Shown here piece after piece: positions 19,422-26,539 of a DNA stretch of 64,000 nt. How positions within the stretch are numbered: position 1 is the first letter of the stretch; each line of letters opens with the position of its first letter. Source of the stretch: Acetobacterium wieringae (GTDB taxonomy: Bacteria > Bacillota > Clostridia > Eubacteriales > Eubacteriaceae). The position numbers and the translations under genes are program-made. The stretch lies in assembly GCF_001766835.1 (NCBI RefSeq), contig NZ_LKEU01000033.1, positions 124,001-188,000 on the forward strand. The letters are read 5' to 3'. Below the pieces are notes generated by a model. The model made no database searches, had not been told where the DNA came from, and worked only from the letters and a program-made list of their open reading frames with translations.

Positions 19422-20186
19422 TCATAGCCCAAACAGGCTAAGATACCATGGTATTATTATATCACCAAACAATAATGCTGTCATGATCCCGATGCACAAA
19501 TAGGGGCCAAAGGCCATATGTTTATCCGCTGTTTTTTTTACCAGCAATACCACTGCCACCGCACCACCCAGCAAAATGCCGATAAAGGCTGCCAGCAGGG
19601 CGTTGCCCCAGCCCAGCATAAAGCCAGCCACGGCCATCAGTTTAATGTCACCGCCACCAAAAGCATCGGGAACAAACAGCGTCAGCACCAGCATCGGCAG
19701 GCTGATCACAACGATGCCAATCACTCGGGACAGCAGTCCGACTTCAGGGAAAATGAAAAAGCTGGCCAGAGCCGGAACCATCAGGGCGATGACCAGACCG
19801 TTGGGAATCGTCATCGTATCAAAATCAATCATCGTGATGCAGATTAAAATCGCCCCGGCCACAAAAACCACCAGCCACTGAAAGGAAAACCCATAGACTG
19901 CAAAAATCAATACTGCCAGCAGCCCGGTAAACAGTTCAACCAGGGGATAGCGGAGGGCGATGGGCCCACCACAGTCGGCACATTTGCCCCGCAGCCACAG
20001 ATAACTAAAGACTGGAATATTATGATACCCCTTGATCAGTGCCTGGCAATGGGGACAAAATGAACGGCCTTTGGCTACCGATATTTCCTGGGGCACCCGA
20101 TAGATGACGACATTGAGAAAACTGCCCACCACAATACCGATGACAAAGATATATAAATAAAGGATACTATTAACAAATACAAGCAT
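19422..20186 (-). CDS. pilD: Prepilin leader peptidase / N-methyltransferase
   Basis: Cleaves prepilin leaders after glycine and methylates the new N-terminus. The N-terminal methylase-type domain carries two CxxC pairs (CPHCQ and CADCG). The two catalytic aspartates are in IDFDTMTIPNGL and FGGGDIKLMA (the GxGD motif). About eight membrane segments are present. The ATG at 20186 is preferred because GGAAGGG lies six bases upstream; a further in-frame start at 20213 would add nine residues. It is expected to process all the pilins in this window. Confidence 0.94.
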   Translation of the reverse strand: MLVFVNSILYLYIFVIGIVVGSFLNVVIYRVPQEISVAKGRSFCPHCQALIKGYHNIPVFSYLWLRGKCADCGGPIALRYPLVELFTGLLAVLIFAVYGFSFQWLVVFVAGAILICITMIDFDTMTIPNGLVIALMVPALASFFIFPEVGLLSRVIGIVVISLPMLVLTLFVPDAFGGGDIKLMAVAGFMLGWGNALLAAFIGILLGGAVAVVLLVKKTADKHMAFGPYLCIGIMTALLFGDIIIPWYLSLFGL

Positions 20187-20226
20187 ATCAAGCCCTTCCC
20201 TGGAAATGACCACTCAAAAGGTCGTT

Positions 20227-20628
20227 TTATTCGTTTAGCTTGACGGCACTGGTCTCACCCGGAGAATACCGGGTTGCCCAACCATTCCGGCTATAGATAA
20301 TATAATCAATGGTGGCATCCCGGTTTTCGTCAACCACCTGGATCTTGGCCTCCTGACTGATTTCGGCGCCAATCAGATCAATCAGATCGGCTTGAACCGG
20401 TACCCGATAATGACCCCCGGCCTGAAATTCAATGGCCCGGGCCCGGGCGGCCAGGTAGACCAGCTTGGCATTGGCAGCGTTGGTAGTTTGACGAAAAATG
20501 GTGACCAGGCCGGCAATAATCAGCATGACCACCAGGAGGATCAGCACCACCGTCAGCACAAACCCCCGGCTAAACCCGATTGGCTCAGGGTCTGCGGACG
20601 CAAACTCATAGTCTTTAATTGGACGCAA
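20227..20628 (-). CDS. Small single-helix pilus-operon protein, possible atypical minor pilin
   Basis: A 133-residue protein with a 19-residue polar N-terminus, then a G-F boundary (FSRGFVLTVVLILLVVMLII) resembling a prepilin cleavage site but lacking glutamate 5. A single membrane helix and a small soluble domain follow. The start codon is TTG at 20628, chosen because GAGAGG is six bases upstream. It is the first gene of the pilD-pilC-pilMN-pilO-minor pilin operon. It may be processed by PilD as a non-polymerising pilin-like protein, but the sequence does not prove this. Confidence 0.65.
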   Translation of the reverse strand: MRPIKDYEFASADPEPIGFSRGFVLTVVLILLVVMLIIAGLVTIFRQTTNAANAKLVYLAARARAIEFQAGGHYRVPVQADLIDLIGAEISQEAKIQVVDENRDATIDYIIYSRNGWATRYSPGETSAVKLNE

Positions 20629-20842
20629 GGATTACCTCTCAAAATGATTAACCGATTGTAACAGACTATCTTCCGTACTAAAATGCAAGCGGAATCATTC
20701 TATCATAAAATTGATTGGATTGACTTAAATTATTGAACTTAAATTTATTTGATCATAACCACAGATCTAAATAAGCAACGATCGTTGCCCGGCTGGATCG
20801 CCCACTGCCTGACTGCAATGCTGTAATTCTGGTTATCTTAAA
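20629..20842 (-). promoter_or_regulatory. Gap upstream of the pilus operon with a possible promoter
   Basis: About 210 bases without a gene. On the minus strand a TAGAAT box at 20697-20702 has an extended TG one base upstream (TGATAGAAT) but no good -35 box at normal spacing. It would serve the operon from 20628 downward, since the pilin terminator lies upstream. No other feature is seen. Confidence 0.3.
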
Positions 20843-20924
20843 ATAAAAAATACCCTATCCTGCGCAAACCCAATGACGGGTTTGCGCCTTGGATAGGGAG
20901 AAGTCACCCTATGGCGCATAGGGT
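20843..20924 (-). terminator. Double-hairpin terminator after the first pilin gene
   Basis: Downstream of the pilin stop at 20955 an 8-bp perfect hairpin (20906-20924) is followed by a long one: CCCTATCC and GCGCAAACCC pair with their complements over 20853-20898. The longer one ends in a TATTTTTT run on the minus strand. Both contain CCCTAT/ATAGGG arms, so alternative pairing between them is possible. Confidence 0.8.
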
Positions 20925-20954
20925 AAGTTTTGATTCATGTATATTGTTGTTTAA

Positions 20955-21452
20955 TTAGTTCTTAACCACCGTGGAACCTGATGTATTAAGCGTCACAGTG
21001 TATCCATCTTTAACATAAGTAATTCCCGTTACTTGCGCTCCATTCGTCGACGTTCCCAGTTGAATTGTCCAGAATGAACCATTAGAGGGCGACGTAGTTG
21101 CCGGGTTAGTAGCTAATGGTGTGATATCCTTAGTTAAGTATATTCTCATTTGTTTCGTTGCAGAAGTCGCTGAGTCGGTAGCACCAGAAGCTGGCATAAC
21201 CAATGCTGCAGATCCTAATTCATCCGCCGTAACTGCAGTACCTTTACCAACATATTCAGTAGCAGTTGCCTGTGCTGCCAGCTTTACTTCTCTTGCCTCT
21301 GTTATCAAGGCTTTGCCTCGTGCATCATTGACAAATCCCAACATTGTTGGAATGGTAAACGCTGCCAAAATCGCCAGGATCACCAATACTACAATAATTT
21401 CTACCAGGGTAAACCCTTTTCTGTTTTTACGCATTCTGTTAATTAATTCCAT
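20955..21452 (-). CDS. pilA: Type IV major-pilin-like protein, riboswitch-controlled copy
   Basis: A 165-residue prepilin: leader MELINRMRKNRKG, then FTLVEIIVVLVILAILAAFTIP with glutamate 5 and the classic hydrophobic helix. The body (EAREVKLAAQATATEYVG) shares the helical region of the other pilins of the array, and the end (ITYVKDGYTVTLNTSGSTVV) shares their last strands. The ATG at 21452 follows AAGGAG by eight bases; the upstream GTG is rejected. It lies directly behind a c-di-GMP-I riboswitch and ends in a strong terminator, so it is probably transcribed alone. Confidence 0.93.
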   Translation of the reverse strand: MELINRMRKNRKGFTLVEIIVVLVILAILAAFTIPTMLGFVNDARGKALITEAREVKLAAQATATEYVGKGTAVTADELGSAALVMPASGATDSATSATKQMRIYLTKDITPLATNPATTSPSNGSFWTIQLGTSTNGAQVTGITYVKDGYTVTLNTSGSTVVKN

Positions 21453-21604
21453 TTGCGTCACTCCTTATTTTTTATTTTTTTGCTCTATATGATCATCTGC
21501 GCCTAAAGATGATTTATAAACGAAAGTCATTATTAAAACATTCTAATTTTATCTTAATACCCATTATTTCATCTTAATAATGAATTGTACTGGCTTTTTT
21601 TGTC

Positions 21605-21715
21605 AAAAAAAGCCACACGGTACCGTGTGGCAACTGGCTGTCATATCATGATGCATTGATTATCATCTGACTTAGACCCTTTAGCTTTGCGTCCCGGATT
21701 TTCATCCGTTTTGCC
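21605..21715 (-). promoter_or_regulatory. Class I c-di-GMP riboswitch (GEMM) with terminator, upstream of pilin gene
   Basis: Reading the minus strand, the aptamer (about 21715 to 21629) shows the GEMM core: GGCAAAAC, a GAAA tetraloop in ATGAAAATC, GGGACGCAAAGC, AGGGTC and GACAGCCAGTTGCC. A 20-base palindrome (21612-21631) then forms a ten-base-pair terminator with a seven-T tail. The 3' strand of the closing stem (TTGCC) overlaps the first bases of the terminator stem, so ligand binding should weaken termination and switch the pilin gene ON; this last point is inference. Confidence 0.9.
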
Positions 21716-21742
21716 TTTACTGTTTTATCTGTTTGTAATTTA

Positions 21743-21771
21743 ATCATATTTTAAAGCCGATTAAAAGTCAA
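21743..21771 (-). promoter_or_regulatory. Promoter of the riboswitch-pilin unit
   Basis: TTGACT (21766-21771) and TATGAT (21743-21748) on the minus strand are separated by 17 bases. It lies about 28 bases upstream of the riboswitch, so transcription starts at its 5' edge. Confidence 0.75.
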
Positions 21772-21861
21772 GTTAAAACTTTACAAGAATGTTACAAGTT
21801 TCTTTTGTATTTTAGCGACAAAGAATATTGACGCCAAGCTGATTTTTAATACAGTCCTTAA

Positions 21862-22560
21862 TCAATAATGCCCAAATTCATTGTTCTCATTGCCAGTTGG
21901 TATTTGATATTTTTCGATAGTTACATTATCACCTTCAATGGTTACTTGATAACCATCCCGCAGATAGACTACTTTTGTAACTTTTCCGGTTCTCGTTAAG
22001 GCATTGCTATTTCCATTACCATTTATCTTATCCGGTCCCGGACCTACCGTTACAATCCATGCTGCCCGATGGCCAGTTGGCTTATCATTTGGATGTAAAA
22101 GTAAATTAATTAAAGAGATCGAAGTATCTGATGTGCTCACAAATGGCAAATCCGCACTTAGATATCGATACATTTGATGACTGCATTCAATTTGCGCTGT
22201 GTTATTCTCTGGATATTGATTTGTGTCTTTATAATGTAAATGACGATATTGAACTTCTCCTGAGCTTACACTAACCCCCAATCCATTCGACCATGCATCT
22301 CTACCACCGACACCTTGATTATTATTCCCATCCGTCATGTTTGTCGTTCCGCTATATTCAGTTACTGTCGCCTGAGCCGCTACATAGACTTCTCTTGCTT
22401 CGGCAATATAGGCTTTACCTTTGGCATCTGCGACAAACCCCAACATTGTTGGGATAGTAAAGGCTGCCAAAATTGCCAGAACCACCAATACCACGATAAT
22501 TTCTACCAGGGTAAAACCTTGTTCTTCTTTAATTACGCTTTTTTTAACATCCCCCAACAC
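21862..22560 (-). CDS. Type IV major-pilin-like protein, array copy
   Basis: A prepilin of about 231 residues. The leader ends EEQG and the mature part begins FTLVEIIVVLVVLAILAAFTIPTMLGFVADAKGKAY. The middle is unlike the other copies except the one at 24128-24769, with which it shares GLGVSVSS.EVQYR.HF/Y and a conserved QMYR/AYLS.DLP segment. The end TKVVYLRDGYQVTIEGDNVTIEKY is shared in pattern with three others. The start codon is unclear: in-frame GTG (22560) and TTG (22557) lie almost on top of the AAGGAG site. Confidence 0.88.
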   Translation of the reverse strand: MLGDVKKSVIKEEQGFTLVEIIVVLVVLAILAAFTIPTMLGFVADAKGKAYIAEAREVYVAAQATVTEYSGTTNMTDGNNNQGVGGRDAWSNGLGVSVSSGEVQYRHLHYKDTNQYPENNTAQIECSHQMYRYLSADLPFVSTSDTSISLINLLLHPNDKPTGHRAAWIVTVGPGPDKINGNGNSNALTRTGKVTKVVYLRDGYQVTIEGDNVTIEKYQIPTGNENNEFGHY

Positions 22561-22620
22561 TCCTTCTGACTACTATTATTAAAAACATCAACTATTTATA
22601 CTCTAAATCTAACAAAAGCG

Positions 22621-23184
22621 CTATTCACTCCAAGGAACATCGGGTCGATCATCTCCATTAATCTTTAACTTTTCAACCGTTACATTGCCTTCTTTGAACC
22701 AGACAACATAGTCATTCTTGACATAATAAACTTCCTGCACAGTGCCCGGTTCTTTATTCTCATATCCTTTAGATCCGCCCATTCTCACATACCAGTAGGA
22801 TTCATCTTTGCCATAGTTTTGGCGGTAACTATTCTTCGTAATCTTTAACATATCTTTTTCCAGATACTTTTTCATTTGCATACTGGCCGGATTCTCAAAG
22901 CTATGGCTTCCACTTTCATCGCAACGAGATACCCAATAAGAATTCAAAGCATCATAGGGGTTGTTCGTACTGGTCGTTTTCAAATCGCTTCGTCCCGAAC
23001 CCACCATTTCCGTCGCCACGGCCTGGGCTGCTACATAAACTTCTCTGGCTTCGGCAATATAGGCTTTTGCTTTGGCATCCGCCACAACGCCCAGCATGGT
23101 GGGGATGGTAAAAGCCGCCAGGATGGCCAAAATTACCAGTACCACAATGATTTCTACCAGGGTAAAGCCTTGTTCCCATTTCAT
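22621..23184 (-). CDS. Type IV major-pilin-like protein, array copy
   Basis: A 187-residue prepilin with the very short leader MKWEQG and mature start FTLVEIIVVLVILAILAAFTIP. The ATG at 23184 is chosen because AGAGAGGTGATC, a long match to the 16S end, precedes it by nine bases; the upstream GTG has no spacing. Its middle domain is not like the other copies by eye, but the C-terminal YYVKNDYVVWFKEGNVTVEKL keeps the shared last-strand pattern. It is 60 bases upstream of the next pilin gene and probably in the same transcript. Confidence 0.9.
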   Translation of the reverse strand: MKWEQGFTLVEIIVVLVILAILAAFTIPTMLGVVADAKAKAYIAEAREVYVAAQAVATEMVGSGRSDLKTTSTNNPYDALNSYWVSRCDESGSHSFENPASMQMKKYLEKDMLKITKNSYRQNYGKDESYWYVRMGGSKGYENKEPGTVQEVYYVKNDYVVWFKEGNVTVEKLKINGDDRPDVPWSE

Positions 23185-23344
23185 TCTTTTTTTGATCACC
23201 TCTCTACGTCACCCCCTATCCTTTAAGTCATTTTTAATAGTATCAATCCAATAAAAAATAAATACTGATCAAAATAAACCCGATCAACTTTACAAATCGC
23301 TAACAAATGTTGCTTTGACTCTCTTAGCTTTCTCGACTTAATTG

Positions 23345-23938
23345 TCAATACTTCTCAACCGTTGCGCTATTTTCTTCAATAGTCACTTTATAATGATTTT
23401 TATAATAAACCACCTTTGTCACTTTTGCAGTCTTAGTATCATGTCTATCAGGATCAGTACCAACCGTTACTGTCCAGGCCGACTCACCCGCTGAAAGTTT
23501 GGTTATGTTAGCAGCATTCATAGGATCTAATTTTGAAATCGTAATATCATTTCCCAGATATCTGTACATCTGCAAACTAGACTGAACTCTTGGCGTATAA
23601 TAATCTCTTATAATCACAGGATCCGTCTTAGGATCCTTAAGATCATAGTCTCTACGAGTAGCAATTTTTGTTGAACCTAAACAATTTGTTAATCCATACC
23701 ATTCATAAGGATCCGAATCTGTCATCTGAAGTAGCCCGCTGTATTCCGTCGCCACCGCCTGAGCCGCCACATAGACTTCCCGGGCTTCGGCAATATAGGC
23801 CTTTCCTTTGGCATCCGCCACAAACCCCAGCATGGTCGGAATAATAAAAGCCGCCAGAATGGCCAGCACCACCAGCACCACAATAATCTCCACCAGGGTA
23901 AAGCCTTTTTTCCCGCTATTTTTTTTAATTAACTCCAT
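23345..23938 (-). CDS. Type IV major-pilin-like protein, array copy
   Basis: A 197-residue prepilin: leader MELIKKNSGKKG, then FTLVEIIVVLVVLAILAAFIIPTMLGFVADAKGKAYIAEAREV. The middle has its own sequence; the end (TKVVYYKNHYKVTIEENSATVEKY) follows the pattern of its neighbours. The ATG at 23938 gives a leader of normal length; longer in-frame starts are less likely. It is separated from the next copy downstream by 160 bases and from the one upstream by 189 bases, gaps that show no promoter or terminator I could recognise. Confidence 0.9.
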   Translation of the reverse strand: MELIKKNSGKKGFTLVEIIVVLVVLAILAAFIIPTMLGFVADAKGKAYIAEAREVYVAAQAVATEYSGLLQMTDSDPYEWYGLTNCLGSTKIATRRDYDLKDPKTDPVIIRDYYTPRVQSSLQMYRYLGNDITISKLDPMNAANITKLSAGESAWTVTVGTDPDRHDTKTAKVTKVVYYKNHYKVTIEENSATVEKY

Positions 23939-24127
23939 CAATGTCCCCATTTCTATAAGCATCTTAGTGTTTGGCTTGATATTATTTCATAAAAATAAAA
24001 GCACAAAATAAGCAATATTACATCTCCATACTTAACGCTAGTTATTCTTTAAATAGTCTGGCTTAATACTATCAACAGATACCTACTCACATTTCCTATC
24101 ACAATAAGTCCATCAATTCTATCGGTA

Positions 24128-24769
24128 TTAATACCTTTCCACAGTGCTATTGTTGCCTTCTATTGTAACCTTATAGCCATTTCTAAAATAAACTACTTTT
24201 GTAATTTTCCCGGTTCTTGTTGAATCAGAATTTCCTCTATATGTATCTGATACTCCTCCAACGGTTACAATCCAAGCTGCTTGATTATTCGTAGGTTTAG
24301 GAACAGAAAACCCAGAACTAGAAAGTGGCTGTATACTAGAGATATTAGCGATAGGTAAATCTTTACTTATAAAAGCATACATTTGATGACTTGCATTAAT
24401 TTGCGGTGTGTTATATTCAGGACTTTGAGAAGTAAGAAAATGCGTTTGTCGATATTGTACTTCAAATGAGCTAACACTTACTGCCAGTCCAGTTCCCCAA
24501 GATGAGTTGCCGTGAGCACTTGCCGCACCTGTCACAACGTTCGTATCAGTAATATCTGTCGTCGTAATATATTCCGTCGCCACGGCCTGAGCCGCCACAT
24601 AGACTTCCCGGGCCTCGGCAATATAGGCTTTACCTTTGGCATCCGCCACAAAGCCCAGCATGGTAGGAATAATAAAAGCCGCCAGAATCGCCAGCACCAC
24701 CAGCACCACAATAATTTCCACCAGGGTAAATCCTTTTTTCCCACCGATCTGTTGTTTAAACCACTTCAT
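24128..24769 (-). CDS. Type IV major-pilin-like protein, first of the array behind a c-di-GMP riboswitch
   Basis: A 213-residue prepilin with leader MKWFKQQIGGKKG and mature start FTLVEIIVVLVVLAILAAFIIP. It is the closest relative in the array of the 21862-22560 protein. The ATG at 24769 follows GAGGGAG. It is the first gene downstream of the second c-di-GMP riboswitch and, with the three following copies, may form one polycistronic, riboswitch-controlled pilin operon. It ends with RNGYKVTIEGNNSTVERY, the shared C-terminal strand pattern. Confidence 0.92.
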   Translation of the reverse strand: MKWFKQQIGGKKGFTLVEIIVVLVVLAILAAFIIPTMLGFVADAKGKAYIAEAREVYVAAQAVATEYITTTDITDTNVVTGAASAHGNSSWGTGLAVSVSSFEVQYRQTHFLTSQSPEYNTPQINASHQMYAFISKDLPIANISSIQPLSSSGFSVPKPTNNQAAWIVTVGGVSDTYRGNSDSTRTGKITKVVYFRNGYKVTIEGNNSTVERY

Positions 24770-24844
24770 TAATCTCCCTCATTTCGATAATAATTATGGC
24801 TTGTTTATCCTGATGTCATATACAGACATTCAAATTTTTTGCAC

Positions 24845-24956
24845 AAAAAAAGCCACCCCAATGTGTGGCAGCTGGCTGTCCTATTATCTGGCGTATAAAC
24901 CGCCACCATAACGTAGACCCTAAAGCTTTGCGTCACAGACTTTCATCTGATTTGCT
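24845..24956 (-). promoter_or_regulatory. Second class I c-di-GMP riboswitch (GEMM) with terminator, upstream of pilin array
   Basis: The minus strand reads GCAAATCAGATGAAAGTCTG, then TGACGCAAAGC, AGGGTC and GACAGCCAGCTGCC, the same conserved core as the riboswitch at 21.6 kb, including the GAAA tetraloop. It ends in GCCAC...GTGGC (24852-24869) with a seven-T tail, a shorter terminator stem than that of the other copy. The two aptamers share the core but differ in the variable P3 arm, so they are diverged paralogues. Confidence 0.9.
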
Positions 24957-24968
24957 CTTCGCTCTCTT

Positions 24969-24997
24969 AGGGTAATTCTTTTTCAATTAAAAGTCAA
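24969..24997 (-). promoter_or_regulatory. Promoter of the riboswitch-pilin array
   Basis: TTGACT (24992-24997) and TACCCT (24969-24974) are 17 bases apart on the minus strand, just before the riboswitch. The -35 box matches that of the other riboswitch promoter (TTGACTTTTAAT), while the -10 box is weaker. Confidence 0.55.
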
Positions 24998-25472
24998 GCT
25001 AATCTTTTTATAAATTTTTAATGGCCGGAGGTGATTTTTGGGGCCGTCCCTTCTCAATTGCTCAGTTTGTGAACAGGTCTCTCGTTCTTCAGCGGCATGG
25101 GGGCCGCTCACACGTGTGATCAGTGCTTTTTTCGTGAATATCTTCAAATTTACAAAAATATCGGAAGGGGTTGTTTGGCTTATTAGAGCCATCGGAAGGG
25201 ATGGAAGGGGTTGTTCCTATTATGGCAGAAATTCGAAAAAATTTTTATAATATCATTAGCGAATTTCCGGGGGTCAACCCCTTCACCCCTTCCGAAACAG
25301 CTGGCGCATCGCTGCCGGACTGACCAGTCAGTGTTGCCGAAAATTCGAAATTGCCGCAATAAAATATCGATTGGATTGTGATGGTTTTGGCGTTCGTTTA
25401 TAATAATCCACTGCGTCCGGGCGGTTACGAACCGCCCCTACAAATTATAATTGACGTTATTTTAATAACAGG
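24998..25472. other. Gene-free stretch with short repeats between pilT and the pilin array
   Basis: About 475 bases without a convincing gene. The motif TCGGAAGGG occurs at about 25161 and 25191, each continuing to GAAGGGGTTGTT, and an inverted version (CCCCTTCACCCCTTCCGA) lies near 25277-25294. At about 25416-25441 a palindrome, GGGCGGTTACGAACCGCCC followed by CTACAA, resembles small intergenic repeats common in bacteria. Short frames in this stretch have no ribosome sites and low-complexity composition. Confidence 0.5.
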
Positions 25473-26525
25473 CTACCGCCCAAAATACTGATTAAACTCC
25501 TGCTTGTCACTGGCCCACTCCAGGCCGACTTCGTAGCTTATTTTCTGGTCGCGGACCAGCATCGCCAAATCGGCATTGAGGGTTTTCATCCCATCGCGGC
25601 CACCGGTTTGCATCACCGAGGCCAGCTGGTGGGTTTTATTTTCACGGATCAAGTTCAGCACCGCATCAGTCCCAATCAGCACCTCCAGAGCGGCCATCCG
25701 ACCAGAGCCATCGGCCAGGGGCACCAGCTGCTGGGTGACGACCCCCTTTAAAATGCTGGACAGCTGGGTGCGGATCTGCTGCTGGCTGTGGGGGGGGAAG
25801 ACGTCAATGATCCGGTCGATGGTATTGGCAGCGCCGATGGTATGCAGGGTCGACAGCACCAGATGGCCGGTTTCGGCTGCGGTGACGGCGGCCGATACCG
25901 TTTCGTAGTCCCGCATTTCCCCCACCAGAATAACATCCGGGTCTTCCCGCAGGGACGAGCGCAAAGCGGCGGCAAAGGAGCTGGCGTCGACGCCGATTTC
26001 CCGCTGATGAACAATGCTGTGCTTGTGTGTATGCTTATACTCCACCGGGTCTTCAATGGTTAAGATATGGACCGCCCGGTTGACATTGATGTAGTCAATC
26101 ATCGAGGCCAGAGTGGTGGATTTCCCGCTGCCAGTGGGCCCAGTAATCAGAATCAGCCCCCGGGGCTCCGATGCCAGCTTGCGGATAATCGGTGGCAGCT
26201 TGAGTTCCTCAAAGCTGGGGATGGTATCGTTAAGGAGGCGGATAGCGGCGGCATAGCTGCCCTGCTGTTTATAGATATTGACCCGCTGCCGCAGCCCTTC
26301 CGGGGTAACATGGCAAAAATCCAGGTCACTTCCATCTTCCAGCTTTTTGCGCTCCGCCGGGGTCAGGATGCTAAAAATCAGCTGTTCAATAATCTGCGGG
26401 TTGTGCTCAAAATCACTCTGATAGAGCCGACCGTTTTTGCGAAAAACCGGAGGTAGTTCCCGGGATAAATGAATGTCTGAACAATCGTTGCGGCGGCCAT
26501 AGTTGACCAGATCTAAAAAGCGCAT
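25473..26525 (-). CDS. pilT: Type IV pilus retraction ATPase PilT
   Basis: Hexameric ATPase that depolymerises the pilus. The 350-residue protein has Walker A GPTGSGKST (about residues 128-136), the aspartate box IEDPVEYKH, Walker B PDVILVGEMRDYETV and the histidine box TGHLVLSTLHT, followed by the PilT C-terminal region (RMAALEVLIG, AMLVRDQKIS in place of the usual AIRNLIRE). Length is typical. It is 14 bases downstream of pilB and the last gene of the phosphodiesterase-pilB-pilT operon. Confidence 0.94.
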   Translation of the reverse strand: MRFLDLVNYGRRNDCSDIHLSRELPPVFRKNGRLYQSDFEHNPQIIEQLIFSILTPAERKKLEDGSDLDFCHVTPEGLRQRVNIYKQQGSYAAAIRLLNDTIPSFEELKLPPIIRKLASEPRGLILITGPTGSGKSTTLASMIDYINVNRAVHILTIEDPVEYKHTHKHSIVHQREIGVDASSFAAALRSSLREDPDVILVGEMRDYETVSAAVTAAETGHLVLSTLHTIGAANTIDRIIDVFPPHSQQQIRTQLSSILKGVVTQQLVPLADGSGRMAALEVLIGTDAVLNLIRENKTHQLASVMQTGGRDGMKTLNADLAMLVRDQKISYEVGLEWASDKQEFNQYFGR

Positions 26526-26539
26526 TCTCAGGCTCCTCC

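Noticed and set aside
22621..23199. Longer GTG start for the pilin at 22621
   Set aside because: The GTG has no room for a ribosome site, while the downstream ATG at 23184 has a long match to the 16S end.
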